Shown here: piece by piece, positions 1 through 7,381 of the stretch
Position numbering within the stretch: the first letter of the stretch is position 1
How the letters are laid out: every line of letters starts with the position of its first letter
Source of the DNA: Fibrobacter sp.
GTDB taxonomy: Bacteria; Fibrobacterota; Fibrobacteria; Fibrobacterales; Fibrobacteraceae
Direction of reading: 5' to 3'
Length of the DNA stretch: 64,000 bases
Assembly (NCBI GenBank): GCA_024398965.1
Contig: JAKSIF010000012.1
Coordinates: 16,026-80,025 of the forward strand
Notes under the pieces: model-generated
Told to the model about the DNA's origin: nothing
Database searches by the model: none
The model's input: only the letters and a program-made list of their open reading frames with translations
Made by a program: the position numbers and the translations under genes

Positions 1-417
1 CTCAAGAAGAAGATCCTGAACAACACCTTCGACCTGAACGACTTTTTGAACCAGCTGCGCACCATCAAGAAGCTGGGCAGCATCAAGAGCATTTTGAGCC
101 TCATCCCGGGCCTGAACAAGCTCCCCATGGACCAAATCGACGAAAAGGAACTGGTTTACGTGGAAGCAGTCCTCAGTTCCATGACCCCCAAGGAACGCAA
201 GAACCCGAGCATCATCAACGGCAGCCGCAAGGACCGTATCGCCAAGGGTTCCGGCACCGAGATCGGTCGCGTGAACGCAGTGCTCAAGCAGTACGAGACC
301 ATGAAGGAAATGTTCAAGAAGGTGGGAGACTTCGCCCGCAAGCAAAACGGCGGCAACCCCGTGGGCTCTAACTACACCCCGCCCAAAGACAAGAACAAGA
401 AGAAGAAAAAGCACTAA
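1..417 (+). CDS. ffh: Signal recognition particle protein Ffh, C-terminal part
   Basis: The reading frame is open from the first base, so only the last 138 residues are seen; the GTPase domain lies outside the window. Ffh binds 4.5S RNA and signal sequences of nascent membrane proteins and hands them to FtsY. What is visible is the M domain: an N-terminal helix that continues through LNQLRTIKKLGS, the LIPGLNKL segment, and the RNA-binding stretch INGSRKDRIAKGSG. The protein ends in a lysine-rich tail (KNKKKKKH). The order ffh-rpsP-rimM-trmD-rplS is the usual bacterial order and supports the call. A tandem hairpin repeat begins on top of the stop codon, so the 3' end is structured. Confidence 0.95.
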   Translation, partial: LKKKILNNTFDLNDFLNQLRTIKKLGSIKSILSLIPGLNKLPMDQIDEKELVYVEAVLSSMTPKERKNPSIINGSRKDRIAKGSGTEIGRVNAVLKQYETMKEMFKKVGDFARKQNGGNPVGSNYTPPKDKNKKKKKH

Positions 418-470
418 GGCGAGTGCAGCGCCAAAGTTTACTTTGGCATAGCCGAGCCGTCAGCTTTTGG
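410..470 (+). repeat. Hairpin repeat, copy 1, starting at the ffh stop codon
   Basis: This 61-bp unit recurs 75 bp downstream with about seven mismatches. It starts with AGCACTAAGGCGAG, which contains the ffh stop codon. It contains a perfect 7-bp stem (GCCAAAG 430-436, CTTTGGC 441-447) and ends with ATAGCCGAGCCG and a TTTTGG tail. Most differences between the copies lie in the hairpin loop and just outside it, and the stem is intact in both. The flanks GGCGAG and GCCGAGCCG also occur around different hairpins at 39301-39446. Confidence 0.85.
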
Positions 471-484
471 ATCGAAGATCAAAG

Positions 485-545
485 AGCACTAAGGCGAGAG
501 CTGCGCCAAAGCTCGCTTTGGCATAGCCGAGCCGCCGGCTTTTGG
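485..545 (+). repeat. Hairpin repeat, copy 2
   Basis: Second copy of the unit at 410-470. It again starts AGCACTAAGGCGAG, so it carries a second copy of the ffh stop-codon context, and it has the same GCCAAAG/CTTTGGC stem with loop CTCG instead of TTTA. It lies wholly in non-coding DNA. No T-run follows, so it is not a classical terminator. Confidence 0.85.
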
Positions 546-785
546 GACCCAAAGGGGAAGGCCTTCCCCTCGCTTCAGCTACGAAAATTACCAATGGCGG
601 CATTTAGTGTCGCCATTTTCGTATCTTCCGCTACCCTTTCCATAGGTCCAGGTAGCCCCCCTTTTTAACGCTCAAAACAAAGATTTTTGCTTAATTTCTT
701 TAAAATTCGCCATTTTTCAGCATCTTCACCCCACAATTTTCATTACTTTATATGCAAAGAACGGAAAAATTTTACATATCCGCCC

Positions 786-888
786 TTTACACACAAGAGA
801 TTTTTTCTATTTTTGGCCCAAAACAAGAAAAACCCGGTCTCCGGGACTCATTTAAACAACGCCTCATTTGAGGCAAAAAGAGGTTAAA
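786..888 (+). promoter_or_regulatory. Probable rpsP promoter and structured leader
   Basis: The 471-bp gap between ffh and rpsP holds no convincing gene. Its last part has a TTTACA element near 786, a TTTCTATTTTTG motif at 804-815 that recurs upstream of other genes here, and then two short hairpins: CCCGG/CCGGG at 833-845 and GCCTCA/TGAGGC at 861-874. The second hairpin ends 14 bases before the rpsP start, just before the ribosome-binding site AAAGAGG. Leader hairpins are common for ribosomal protein operons; autoregulation is only inferred. In 546-785 I see only AT-rich, unstructured sequence. Confidence 0.45.
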
Positions 889-1335
889 ATGGCAACCGTT
901 ATCCGTCTCGCTCGTTTTGGCAAGCGTCACAACCCGATCTACCGCGTAGTCGTTATCGACAGCCGCAAGGCACGCGACGATAGCTTTATCGAACAGGTCG
1001 GTTTCTACAACCCCAACACCAAGACTGCAGAAATCAAGTTCGACCAGGAAAAGGCCCTCAAGTGGCTCATGACTGGTGCTCAGCCCTCTGACACCGTCCG
1101 TTCTCTCCTGAAGAAGGCCGGCATCACCGACTTGTTCAACGAACTCCGCAAGGGCAAGTCCATCGAAGGTAAGGTTGCTCAGCCCCGCGCTCAGAAGGAA
1201 AAGAAGGCTAAGCTCGGTCCTAAGGCTCTCGCCAAGATCGAAGCTGAAAAGGCTGCTAAGGAAGCTGCCGCCGCTGAAGCCGCTGCCGCTGCCGAAGCTC
1301 CCGCTGAAGCTGCAGAAGCTCCTGCCGAAGCTTAA
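889..1335 (+). CDS. rpsP: 30S ribosomal protein S16 with Ala-rich C-terminal extension
   Basis: S16 is a primary binding protein of the 30S subunit. The start IRLARFGKRHNPIYRVVVID matches the family N-terminus closely. The ATG at 889 is preceded by AAAGAGG at good spacing, so it is preferred to an in-frame TTG 21 bases earlier. The protein has 148 residues against about 80-90 in most bacteria: the core ends near residue 90, and the remainder is a Lys-rich then Ala/Glu/Pro-rich low-complexity tail (repeats such as EAAEAPAEA). Long Ala-rich S16 tails are known in Bacteroidetes relatives. A strong terminator follows, so rpsP may be expressed apart from rimM. Confidence 0.97.
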   Translation: MATVIRLARFGKRHNPIYRVVVIDSRKARDDSFIEQVGFYNPNTKTAEIKFDQEKALKWLMTGAQPSDTVRSLLKKAGITDLFNELRKGKSIEGKVAQPRAQKEKKAKLGPKALAKIEAEKAAKEAAAAEAAAAAEAPAEAAEAPAEA

Positions 1336-1353
1336 TTCGCTTTTCGAAAAGGT

Positions 1354-1384
1354 CCCGTGCCCTAAAGCGGCACGGGCTTTTTTA
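1354..1384 (+). terminator. Rho-independent terminator after rpsP
   Basis: Perfect 8-bp GC-rich stem (CCCGTGCC 1354-1361, GGCACGGG 1369-1376) with a 7-base loop, followed by CTTTTTTTAT. Confidence 0.85.
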
Positions 1385-1471
1385 TAAAGCACGGGTCGAA
1401 AGACCCCGAAATACCCTTTGGCAAAAGCTTTTCTAACCACCTTCCTTAGTCAAAACCCTCCTACGTCTTTA

Positions 1472-2038
1472 ATGTCTGAATCCGAGAACAATCAAGAGTA
1501 TATCAGCGTCTGCCAGCTCATGCGCGCCCACGGCGTCAAGGGCTACATCAAGGCAATGCCGTTGACTCACGACCTAAACCGTCATAAGATGCTCTCGGAT
1601 GTGATGCTAAAAAAGACCAATGGTGAGCAGGTCAAATTGACTTTGGAAGATTCCAGGCTGGCTAACAATCTGTGGTTATTAAAGTTCAAGGGGTACGACA
1701 CGCCCGAATCCCTGGTCCATTTCGTCAACGGCGATATCATGATCCCCGAAGAAGACCGTATTCCCGCCCCCGAGGGCGAATACTATCTGGACGACTTGGA
1801 AGGTTTCCGTGTCAAGCTGGAAGACGGCCGCGACGTCGGTGAAGTTCTTGAAGTTCAGGAGCTGCCCACAGTCTACGCTTTCTGCATTAAGTTCGATGCA
1901 CCCTTCCAGAAAGAATTTTCCTCGAAGACAGTCTTTGTCCCCTGGATTGACGACTGCGTCCTAGACGTAGACGAAGAAAACGAGAGCATCACCTGTAGCA
2001 CGGACTATGTCAAGAGCATGTGTCCCGGAGAAAGATAG
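1472..2038 (+). CDS. rimM: 16S rRNA processing protein RimM
   Basis: RimM helps mature the 3' domain of 16S rRNA and binds S19. The 188-residue length is typical. The N-terminal RimM barrel starts at ISVCQLMRAHGVKGYIKA (residues 9-26), and the C-terminal PRC-barrel includes YYLDDLEGF and a GEVLEV segment. The ATG at 1472 was chosen because it puts the family N-terminus close to the start; an in-frame upstream codon at 1418 would add 18 unrelated residues. No clear Shine-Dalgarno sequence is visible. The gene ends seven bases before trmD, as usual in this operon. Confidence 0.93.
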   Translation: MSESENNQEYISVCQLMRAHGVKGYIKAMPLTHDLNRHKMLSDVMLKKTNGEQVKLTLEDSRLANNLWLLKFKGYDTPESLVHFVNGDIMIPEEDRIPAPEGEYYLDDLEGFRVKLEDGRDVGEVLEVQELPTVYAFCIKFDAPFQKEFSSKTVFVPWIDDCVLDVDEENESITCSTDYVKSMCPGER

Positions 2039-2045
2039 GCACACG

Positions 2046-2750
2046 ATGAAAATCGACTGCGTCACCATCTTTCCGGAAATGTTCTCCCCCATGAAGCAAT
2101 CTATCATGGGTCGAGCCCAGAACAAAGGTCTCCTGGAATTCAACACCGTGTACCTGCGGGATTTCGCCATCAACGACTACGGTCAGGTAGATGACGTGCC
2201 CTACGGCGGAGAACCGGGAATGGTCATTAGGCCCGAGCCCCTGGCAGCCGCCATCAGAAGTACCGGAGTGAAACAGGACGGCGGAAAGGTAATCTACCTG
2301 ACTGCCGACGGAGTGCCATTCACCCACAAGATGGCAGAGGAGCTTTCCAAGGAAAGCCATCTGGTCCTAGTGTGCGGGCACTACAAGGGAATCGACGACC
2401 GCATCCGCCAGTCCGAGGTGGATTTGGAGATTTCGATCGGCGATTTCGTGGTAAGCGGTGGTGAACTGCCTGCCATGCTGGTAACCGACGCCGTTGTCCG
2501 TCTTATCGACGGAGCTCTAGGCAACCGAGAATCTGGGGATACAGATTCCTTTGCCCAGGGTGTACTAGGATGGCCGGTCTACACCAGACCCGAGGTTTTC
2601 GAAGGAAAAAAGGTCCCCGATGTGCTACTTTCGGGCCACCACAAGAACATTGCAGCCTGGAGACGTCAAGAATCGTTAAAAAGAACGCAAGAAAGACGTC
2701 CAGACATCTTTAAAAATCTCGAAAGAGATACTAAATTTGGCATCAAATAA
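2046..2750 (+). CDS. trmD: tRNA (guanine-N1)-methyltransferase TrmD
   Basis: TrmD methylates G37 of tRNAs with a G at position 36, using S-adenosylmethionine, and so prevents frameshifting. The 234 residues begin MKIDCVTIFPEMF, the standard family start. The trefoil-knot cofactor site is seen as DVPYGGEPGMVIRPEP and SIGDFVVSGGELPAM, and the C-terminal part has LLSGHHKNIAAWRR. An in-frame codon 39 bases upstream would overlap rimM and is not needed. Located between rimM and rplS in the conserved order. Confidence 0.97.
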   Translation: MKIDCVTIFPEMFSPMKQSIMGRAQNKGLLEFNTVYLRDFAINDYGQVDDVPYGGEPGMVIRPEPLAAAIRSTGVKQDGGKVIYLTADGVPFTHKMAEELSKESHLVLVCGHYKGIDDRIRQSEVDLEISIGDFVVSGGELPAMLVTDAVVRLIDGALGNRESGDTDSFAQGVLGWPVYTRPEVFEGKKVPDVLLSGHHKNIAAWRRQESLKRTQERRPDIFKNLERDTKFGIK

Positions 2751-2765
2751 TTAACGAGGTACATA

Positions 2766-3110
2766 ATGTCCCTGAACATTGAAGCAATTCAGAATGAAAA
2801 TGTAAAGACCGACCTTCCCGAACTCCGCGCCGGTGACACCGTCACTGTTAACGTGAAGGTTATTGAAGGCACCAAGGAACGTATCCAGCCGTTCAAGGGT
2901 GTTATCATCCAGGTCAAGAACTCCGGCATTTCCAAGTCCGTGACCGTCCGCAAGATGTCCGGCAATGTTGCCGTCGAACGTATCTTCCCGGTCAACTCTC
3001 CCCGTGTTGACTCCATCGTTCTCGATCGCCCGGGTAAGGTTCGTCAGGCTCGCATTTACTACATGCGCGACCTCCGCGGTAAGGCTGCACGTATCGACGA
3101 ACGTCAGTAA
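2766..3110 (+). CDS. rplS: 50S ribosomal protein L19
   Basis: L19 lies at the 30S-50S interface. The 114-residue product has the family signature region VERIFPVNSPRVDSI and the C-terminal KVRQARIYYMRDLRGKAARI. It starts 15 bases after trmD with ACGAGGT upstream of the ATG. No terminator is visible between it and the next gene 28 bases on, so the two downstream cyclic-nucleotide-domain genes may be read from the same transcript. Confidence 0.97.
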   Translation: MSLNIEAIQNENVKTDLPELRAGDTVTVNVKVIEGTKERIQPFKGVIIQVKNSGISKSVTVRKMSGNVAVERIFPVNSPRVDSIVLDRPGKVRQARIYYMRDLRGKAARIDERQ

Positions 3111-3138
3111 TCTGCGAAATTAAAGGCGGTTATCCCCG

Positions 3139-4062
3139 ATGAAACCGGTGGATTCCCGACAGCAAACAATCCCGCCAGTACGGTCAAACGTTAAGGCGGG
3201 ATTTGTTGTTTATACTCCGGACTGCGAAGAACGGAGTATCGTCATTTTAAATGACGGGGAACTTGTAGCTCGCAAAAAAGACGGTCCGGGAGCTTTCTCC
3301 AACGACATTGTTTTTACCATGCATCCAGGGGACCTGGTCGGCGTTGCGTCCTTACTTGAAGGAGAAACCTTCAAGCACACGCTTGTCGCAAGCAAGGATT
3401 CCAGTATCACCCTGGTTACCGAAGAATGCATGGAATCCGAGCTCAAGCGACTTCCCCTTTGGCTCCTGGCGGTCATCCGCAGCCTGTCTAGCAAGACTAG
3501 ACTTTTAAAGCAGGAAACGCACCAAACCCGCGTGCAAAACACAATCAAGAGCCTAGCCCAATTCTGCAGCGGCAAGCCTGCCAACACCAAGTTCAACCTG
3601 GCAGCGCTGATTATGGAATTCAACTGGCTAACAAGAATCCCAACGTCCACGATCCAGCTGGATTTCAAGGGACTGTTTCGACGTAAGCTGGTTCACCTAT
3701 CCATGGAAAACGGAAAGGTATTTTGCAAGATCAAGGATCCCTCTCTGTTGGAAATCTTTGTAGACTACCAGAACACTCAGGAAAAAGACTCCGACTTCGA
3801 GCCCTACAAGCTTAGCGATAGCCAGAAGAAAGTCCTCTCCCTTCTGTCAACCGTAAACGCAGACCTTTGCGAGGAAAGCCACTACTGGTTAGCATTCATT
3901 CAAAAGCACTACCCAAAGGCAGACGTCGCCGAATGGATAATGTTGCAAAAACTTGGTTGGTTCAAACAGGCTGGGCAAAACCTCTTTACCGTTGATACAA
4001 ACAAAGTAGCATACTTTTTGAAGGCTCTGGAGTTCGAAACCAATATCCGAGGAGTGCTATAA
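3139..4062 (+). CDS. Cyclic-nucleotide-binding-like domain protein (first of a pair)
   Basis: 307 residues. Roughly residues 20-110 form a CRP-type beta-roll (ILNDGELVARKKDG, then FTMHPGDLVGVASLLEGE). The phosphate-binding cassette is degenerate: the family's GE at the start is GV and the key arginine is replaced (ETFKHTL), so binding of cAMP or cGMP is doubtful. The remaining 200 residues are helical with no recognised catalytic motif; a winged-helix-like segment is possible around residues 145-210. No signal peptide or membrane segment. The stop codon overlaps the start of the next gene by one base, which suggests translational coupling. Function unknown. Confidence 0.8.
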   Translation: MKPVDSRQQTIPPVRSNVKAGFVVYTPDCEERSIVILNDGELVARKKDGPGAFSNDIVFTMHPGDLVGVASLLEGETFKHTLVASKDSSITLVTEECMESELKRLPLWLLAVIRSLSSKTRLLKQETHQTRVQNTIKSLAQFCSGKPANTKFNLAALIMEFNWLTRIPTSTIQLDFKGLFRRKLVHLSMENGKVFCKIKDPSLLEIFVDYQNTQEKDSDFEPYKLSDSQKKVLSLLSTVNADLCEESHYWLAFIQKHYPKADVAEWIMLQKLGWFKQAGQNLFTVDTNKVAYFLKALEFETNIRGVL

Positions 4063-5003
4063 TGACCCTTGTCGAAAACGAATTCCTGTGTCACGAAGGC
4101 GACATTAATCACACCCTGTTTGTCGTCAAAAGCGGAGAACTGGAGGGCACCTCAACAAAACACCCGGATAAGAAAATCTATGGTCCGGGCAGCCTCATCG
4201 GGGAATTTTGCCTACTGGAGGGAGCTCCATGCCAGAGGACCATCCAGGCCTTGGAAGATTCTGAAATTATGGTCATCGGCCAGGAAGCCTTACAAAACGT
4301 TCTCCAAGAAGAACCTAGCTGGTTGAAATCCATCGTGACCTTTCTTGCCGGACGATTTCACCTCGCCCAAGAGAACAAGCGAAAAAGCAATCTGGTCAAG
4401 AGTCTACCGTCCCTGCTGTATCTCCTAGACAGCCACTTCAAAAAAACTCAAAAGGCCTCCATTTCCATTGAGGAAACACGCAACAAGTTGAATAACCTGT
4501 TCAACATCGTGGATGATGAAATCATGGAACTGCTGCAATCCTTGCAGAACCTGGACGTTCTGAAAATCCACGGTAGCGAGATTCACGTTGAAAGCCCCCG
4601 CGTTATAGGCATGCTTTACGATTCCATTATGTTCAGAGCCTTGAACAAGCAGGTTTCGCCAAACATTCTTACCATGACAGAGCAGGTCGTCTTATCTACC
4701 GTCACAAAGGCGGTCCAGGAGAGCCACGAACCCTTAAGGAACGGAACCTGCATCGTAAGCACCGAGTCCATGAGGTCCATCGCCAAGAAGGATATGCACG
4801 GGATGACCTTGACCATGCGAACCCTGCAGCCACTGATTGATCGCGGTTTGATAAGTGCAGACATGCCCGCCGTAACTCCTGAAGAAAGCGATCCTTTGGA
4901 TTCCATCCCTTTCTTCCACGGTGATTTCGAGAAAATCCTGGACCTGATGGAATTGAACCGAATCTATCCCCTGCTGGACAAAAAACTGGTCGGGAACGAC
5001 TAG
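4062..5003 (+). CDS. Cyclic-nucleotide-binding domain protein (second of a pair)
   Basis: 313 residues with the same plan as its upstream partner. Residues 1-95 are a CRP-type domain with FVVKSGELEGT and a better-preserved phosphate-binding cassette, SLIGEFCLLEGAPCQRT, which keeps the GE and an arginine, though with a shifted A/C-Q-R-T. It could bind a nucleotide, or another small ligand. The C-terminal two-thirds are helical with a possible winged-helix region (SISIEETRNKLNNLFNIVDD, then LQNLDVLKIHGSEIHV) that resembles a degenerate CRP/FNR DNA-binding fold. The ATG overlaps the previous stop codon. The partner is probably a divergent paralogue. Regulatory or structural role unknown. Confidence 0.8.
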   Translation: MTLVENEFLCHEGDINHTLFVVKSGELEGTSTKHPDKKIYGPGSLIGEFCLLEGAPCQRTIQALEDSEIMVIGQEALQNVLQEEPSWLKSIVTFLAGRFHLAQENKRKSNLVKSLPSLLYLLDSHFKKTQKASISIEETRNKLNNLFNIVDDEIMELLQSLQNLDVLKIHGSEIHVESPRVIGMLYDSIMFRALNKQVSPNILTMTEQVVLSTVTKAVQESHEPLRNGTCIVSTESMRSIAKKDMHGMTLTMRTLQPLIDRGLISADMPAVTPEESDPLDSIPFFHGDFEKILDLMELNRIYPLLDKKLVGND

Positions 5004-5057
5004 GGAATTTGCTATTTTTTGACCGTTAAATCGAAACCCTAAATCAAAGGTACTACA

Positions 5058-5441
5058 ATGAAGATTTCTACTCTCCTCGTGACCCTCGCCTCCGTAGCCG
5101 CTTTCGCCCAGGAAGCCGGTGCTGAACAGCAGCAGGGTGGCATCATCAGCTTCCTCCCCATGATCCTCATTTTCGTCGTCATGTGGCTCTTCTTCATCCG
5201 TCCGAAGAACAAGGAAATGAAGCAGATGGAAGAAATGCGCAAGGCTCTCAAGAAGGGTGACAAGGTTATCACTACCGCAGGTATCATCGGCGTTGTAACC
5301 AACATCGACGAAACCTCCACCACCATTACCGTCCGTACCGGTTCTACCACCCTCATCGACTTCGAAAAGGCAGCAATCATGCGCGTTCTCAACGCCGAAG
5401 CAAAGCCTGCAGAAGCCAAGAAGGACGAAGAAAAGAAGTAA
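5058..5441 (+). CDS. yajC: Sec translocon accessory protein YajC
   Basis: YajC associates with SecDF and the SecYEG channel. The 127-residue protein has a short N-terminal segment ending near VAAFAQEAGAEQQ, one transmembrane helix (about residues 32-50, FLPMILIFVVMWLFFIRPKN), and the cytoplasmic YajC fold with KKGDKVITTAGIIGVV. An N-terminal hydrophobic stretch before the main helix looks like an additional signal-type sequence, longer than in E. coli. The tail is Ala/Lys/Glu-rich. A CTATTTTTTG motif like those seen before other genes lies at 5012-5021. secD and secF are not adjacent. Confidence 0.93.
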   Translation: MKISTLLVTLASVAAFAQEAGAEQQQGGIISFLPMILIFVVMWLFFIRPKNKEMKQMEEMRKALKKGDKVITTAGIIGVVTNIDETSTTITVRTGSTTLIDFEKAAIMRVLNAEAKPAEAKKDEEKK

Positions 5442-5462
5442 TCCAACCTAAGCGAGAAACTT

Positions 5463-6002
5463 ATGGCAATTCTTCCCATTAGAATCTACGGTGATCCGGT
5501 TCTCCGCAAGAAGTGCGAACCTATCACAGAAATCACTCCGGAACTGCGTCAACTGGCCCGCGACATGCTGGAAACCATGTATGACGCACCCGGTTGCGGC
5601 CTGGCTGCTCCGCAGATTGGCCTGAGCATCCGTCTTGTGGTCATCGACACCGCCATTCCTGGTGAAGAAGAACCTCGCCCCTACATCATGTTCAATCCGG
5701 AATGGGAAGCCGAACCGGATGCCAAGATGGTAGACTATGACGAAGGCTGCCTCTCCGTGCCGGATATTTTCTGCAACGTGGTTCGCCCGGACAAGGTTTG
5801 CGTCCGTTTCTTTGACATCAACGGCGAAGCCCAGGAAATCCACAACTGTGACGGTCTTTTCGGCCGCTGCATCCAGCACGAAGTGGACCACTTGAGCGGC
5901 GACATGTTCGTGGACAAGATTTCCGTATCTGACCGCACCATGAACCAGTCCAAGCTGAAGAAAATGGCAAAGGACACCCAGGCCAAGCTGAAGAAGCGCT
6001 AA
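5463..6002 (+). CDS. def: Peptide deformylase
   Basis: Removes the N-formyl group from new proteins. All three family motifs are present in the 179 residues: GCGLAAPQIG, EGCLSVPD with the metal-binding cysteine, and QHEVDHLSGD with the two histidines and catalytic glutamate. The start MAILPIRIYGDPVLRKKC is typical of the family. It begins 22 bases after yajC and is followed 15 bases later by the SpoIID-like gene, so yajC, def and the next two genes probably form one transcript. No fmt gene is adjacent, unlike in many bacteria. Confidence 0.97.
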   Translation: MAILPIRIYGDPVLRKKCEPITEITPELRQLARDMLETMYDAPGCGLAAPQIGLSIRLVVIDTAIPGEEEPRPYIMFNPEWEAEPDAKMVDYDEGCLSVPDIFCNVVRPDKVCVRFFDINGEAQEIHNCDGLFGRCIQHEVDHLSGDMFVDKISVSDRTMNQSKLKKMAKDTQAKLKKR

Positions 6003-6016
6003 CCTAAGGTTCTCTT

Positions 6017-7381
6017 TTGAATATCGGTCGATGGGCATTCCGCATTGCGGCAACAGTTGGCCTGGCAACAGGCCTGTCCATCGCTGATGATTTTGACTTG
6101 CCCGATGATGTGAACTCTGCGGAAGTCATCCGTTTTGTTCCCATCGAGGCGACCACCACCACTGAGCTCAAGGAACAGCCTGTTCCCGCCAGCAGCGAAA
6201 AGAGTGGTGTTTCGGCCATCGAAAAGAGCGACAAGATCAACGACGCCAATGGCCTTGTATCCAAGAATATTCCCGAAGAACTGAACCGACCCCTCAGGGT
6301 TGGGGTTTTTGTGGGAGTCAAGGAACTGTACCTGAAATACGCCGGCGACGAAATCAAGGTCACCGCCAACGGCAAGACCTTGAAGCTTTCCGCCAAGGGG
6401 CAGTCCATGGAGCTTGAATCCAGGGAGTTCGCCAACGAAGACGGATCCTGCATGGCTGTGGCCCTAGACACCAAGAGCCTCCAGCGGGCATGCTACCCGG
6501 GTTCCATTCTCCTGAGGGCTAGCAACGGAAAGATTGACGCCATCAATTCCGTTGACGTAGAAGACTACCTGCGCGGCGTTGTGCCCTACGAAATCGGTAA
6601 GCTTGACTCCTCCAGGGTTGAAGCCCTCAAGGCACAGGCGGTGGCCGCACGTACCTACGCCTACAAGCACTATAATAGTCGCGAGGCCGTGGGCTTTGAC
6701 GTGTATGCAGACACGAAGGACCAGGTGTACAAGGGTCTCGAAGGCTCCACCCCGCTGACCGATGCCGCGGTAAAGGCAACTGCCGGCGTCGTCATGACAT
6801 ACAACAACGAATTTATCATCGCCTACTATCATTCCACCTGCGGCGGCACTACAGAAACTATGGCCACCTGGAACAAAGCCGACCTGCCCTACCTCAAGAG
6901 CAGTCCGGACAGGCGTCCCGATGGAAGCGCCTGGTGCAATGAATCCAGCTACATGAAGTGGGAACGCCGCTTTACGGAAAAGGAACTGCCTGAACTTTTC
7001 AAGAAGAACGCCTCCGAAGCCAAGGCGAAATTCTCTGACGCCAAGGGCAGTGACTTCAAGAAAATCAAGAGCATTACAGTCAAGAGTAACCTGGCCGGCG
7101 GTCGCATTCTCAGCCTGCAGGTAAAGACAGACAAGGGATCTTTCGAAGTTCTCACCGACAAGACCCGTTGGCTTTTCAAGAAGGGCGGACAAATCCTCCC
7201 TTCCTCCCTCTTTACAGTCAAGCAGGAAGGCAAGGAATGGATCGTAACCGGAAGCGGATTCGGCCATGGCGTAGGCATGTGTCAAATGGGCGTTCGCGCC
7301 AGGGCTCAAGCCGGTCAAAGTTTCCAGGAAATCCTTACCCACTACTATCCGGGAATCACCCTGGAGCAATATGAACGATAA
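6017..7381 (+). CDS. SpoIID/LytB-domain exported protein
   Basis: 454 residues. The start is a TTG at 6017 preceded by AAGGTT; the ATG at 6031 is out of frame. Residues 1-23 form a signal peptide (WAFRIAATVGLATGLSIA). The SpoIID domain runs from about residue 95 to the end: VEDYLRGVVPYEIG, LKAQAVAARTYAYKH, YHSTCGGTTE and a terminal GFGHGVGMCQMGV. In Bacillus, SpoIID cleaves glycan strands lacking stem peptides; relatives in non-sporulating diderms are thought to act on peptidoglycan. The catalytic glutamate is probably in VVPYEIG. The last 11 bases overlap the next gene. Confidence 0.88.
   Translation: MNIGRWAFRIAATVGLATGLSIADDFDLPDDVNSAEVIRFVPIEATTTTELKEQPVPASSEKSGVSAIEKSDKINDANGLVSKNIPEELNRPLRVGVFVGVKELYLKYAGDEIKVTANGKTLKLSAKGQSMELESREFANEDGSCMAVALDTKSLQRACYPGSILLRASNGKIDAINSVDVEDYLRGVVPYEIGKLDSSRVEALKAQAVAARTYAYKHYNSREAVGFDVYADTKDQVYKGLEGSTPLTDAAVKATAGVVMTYNNEFIIAYYHSTCGGTTETMATWNKADLPYLKSSPDRRPDGSAWCNESSYMKWERRFTEKELPELFKKNASEAKAKFSDAKGSDFKKIKSITVKSNLAGGRILSLQVKTDKGSFEVLTDKTRWLFKKGGQILPSSLFTVKQEGKEWIVTGSGFGHGVGMCQMGVRARAQAGQSFQEILTHYYPGITLEQYER

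Noticed and set aside
423..668. Open reading frame of 81 codons behind ffh
   Set aside because: It is made of the duplicated hairpin repeat; the repeated WHSRA peptide follows the DNA repeat, and no start site is visible.
687..887. Short open frame before rpsP
   Set aside because: It covers the probable promoter and leader hairpins and has no family resemblance.
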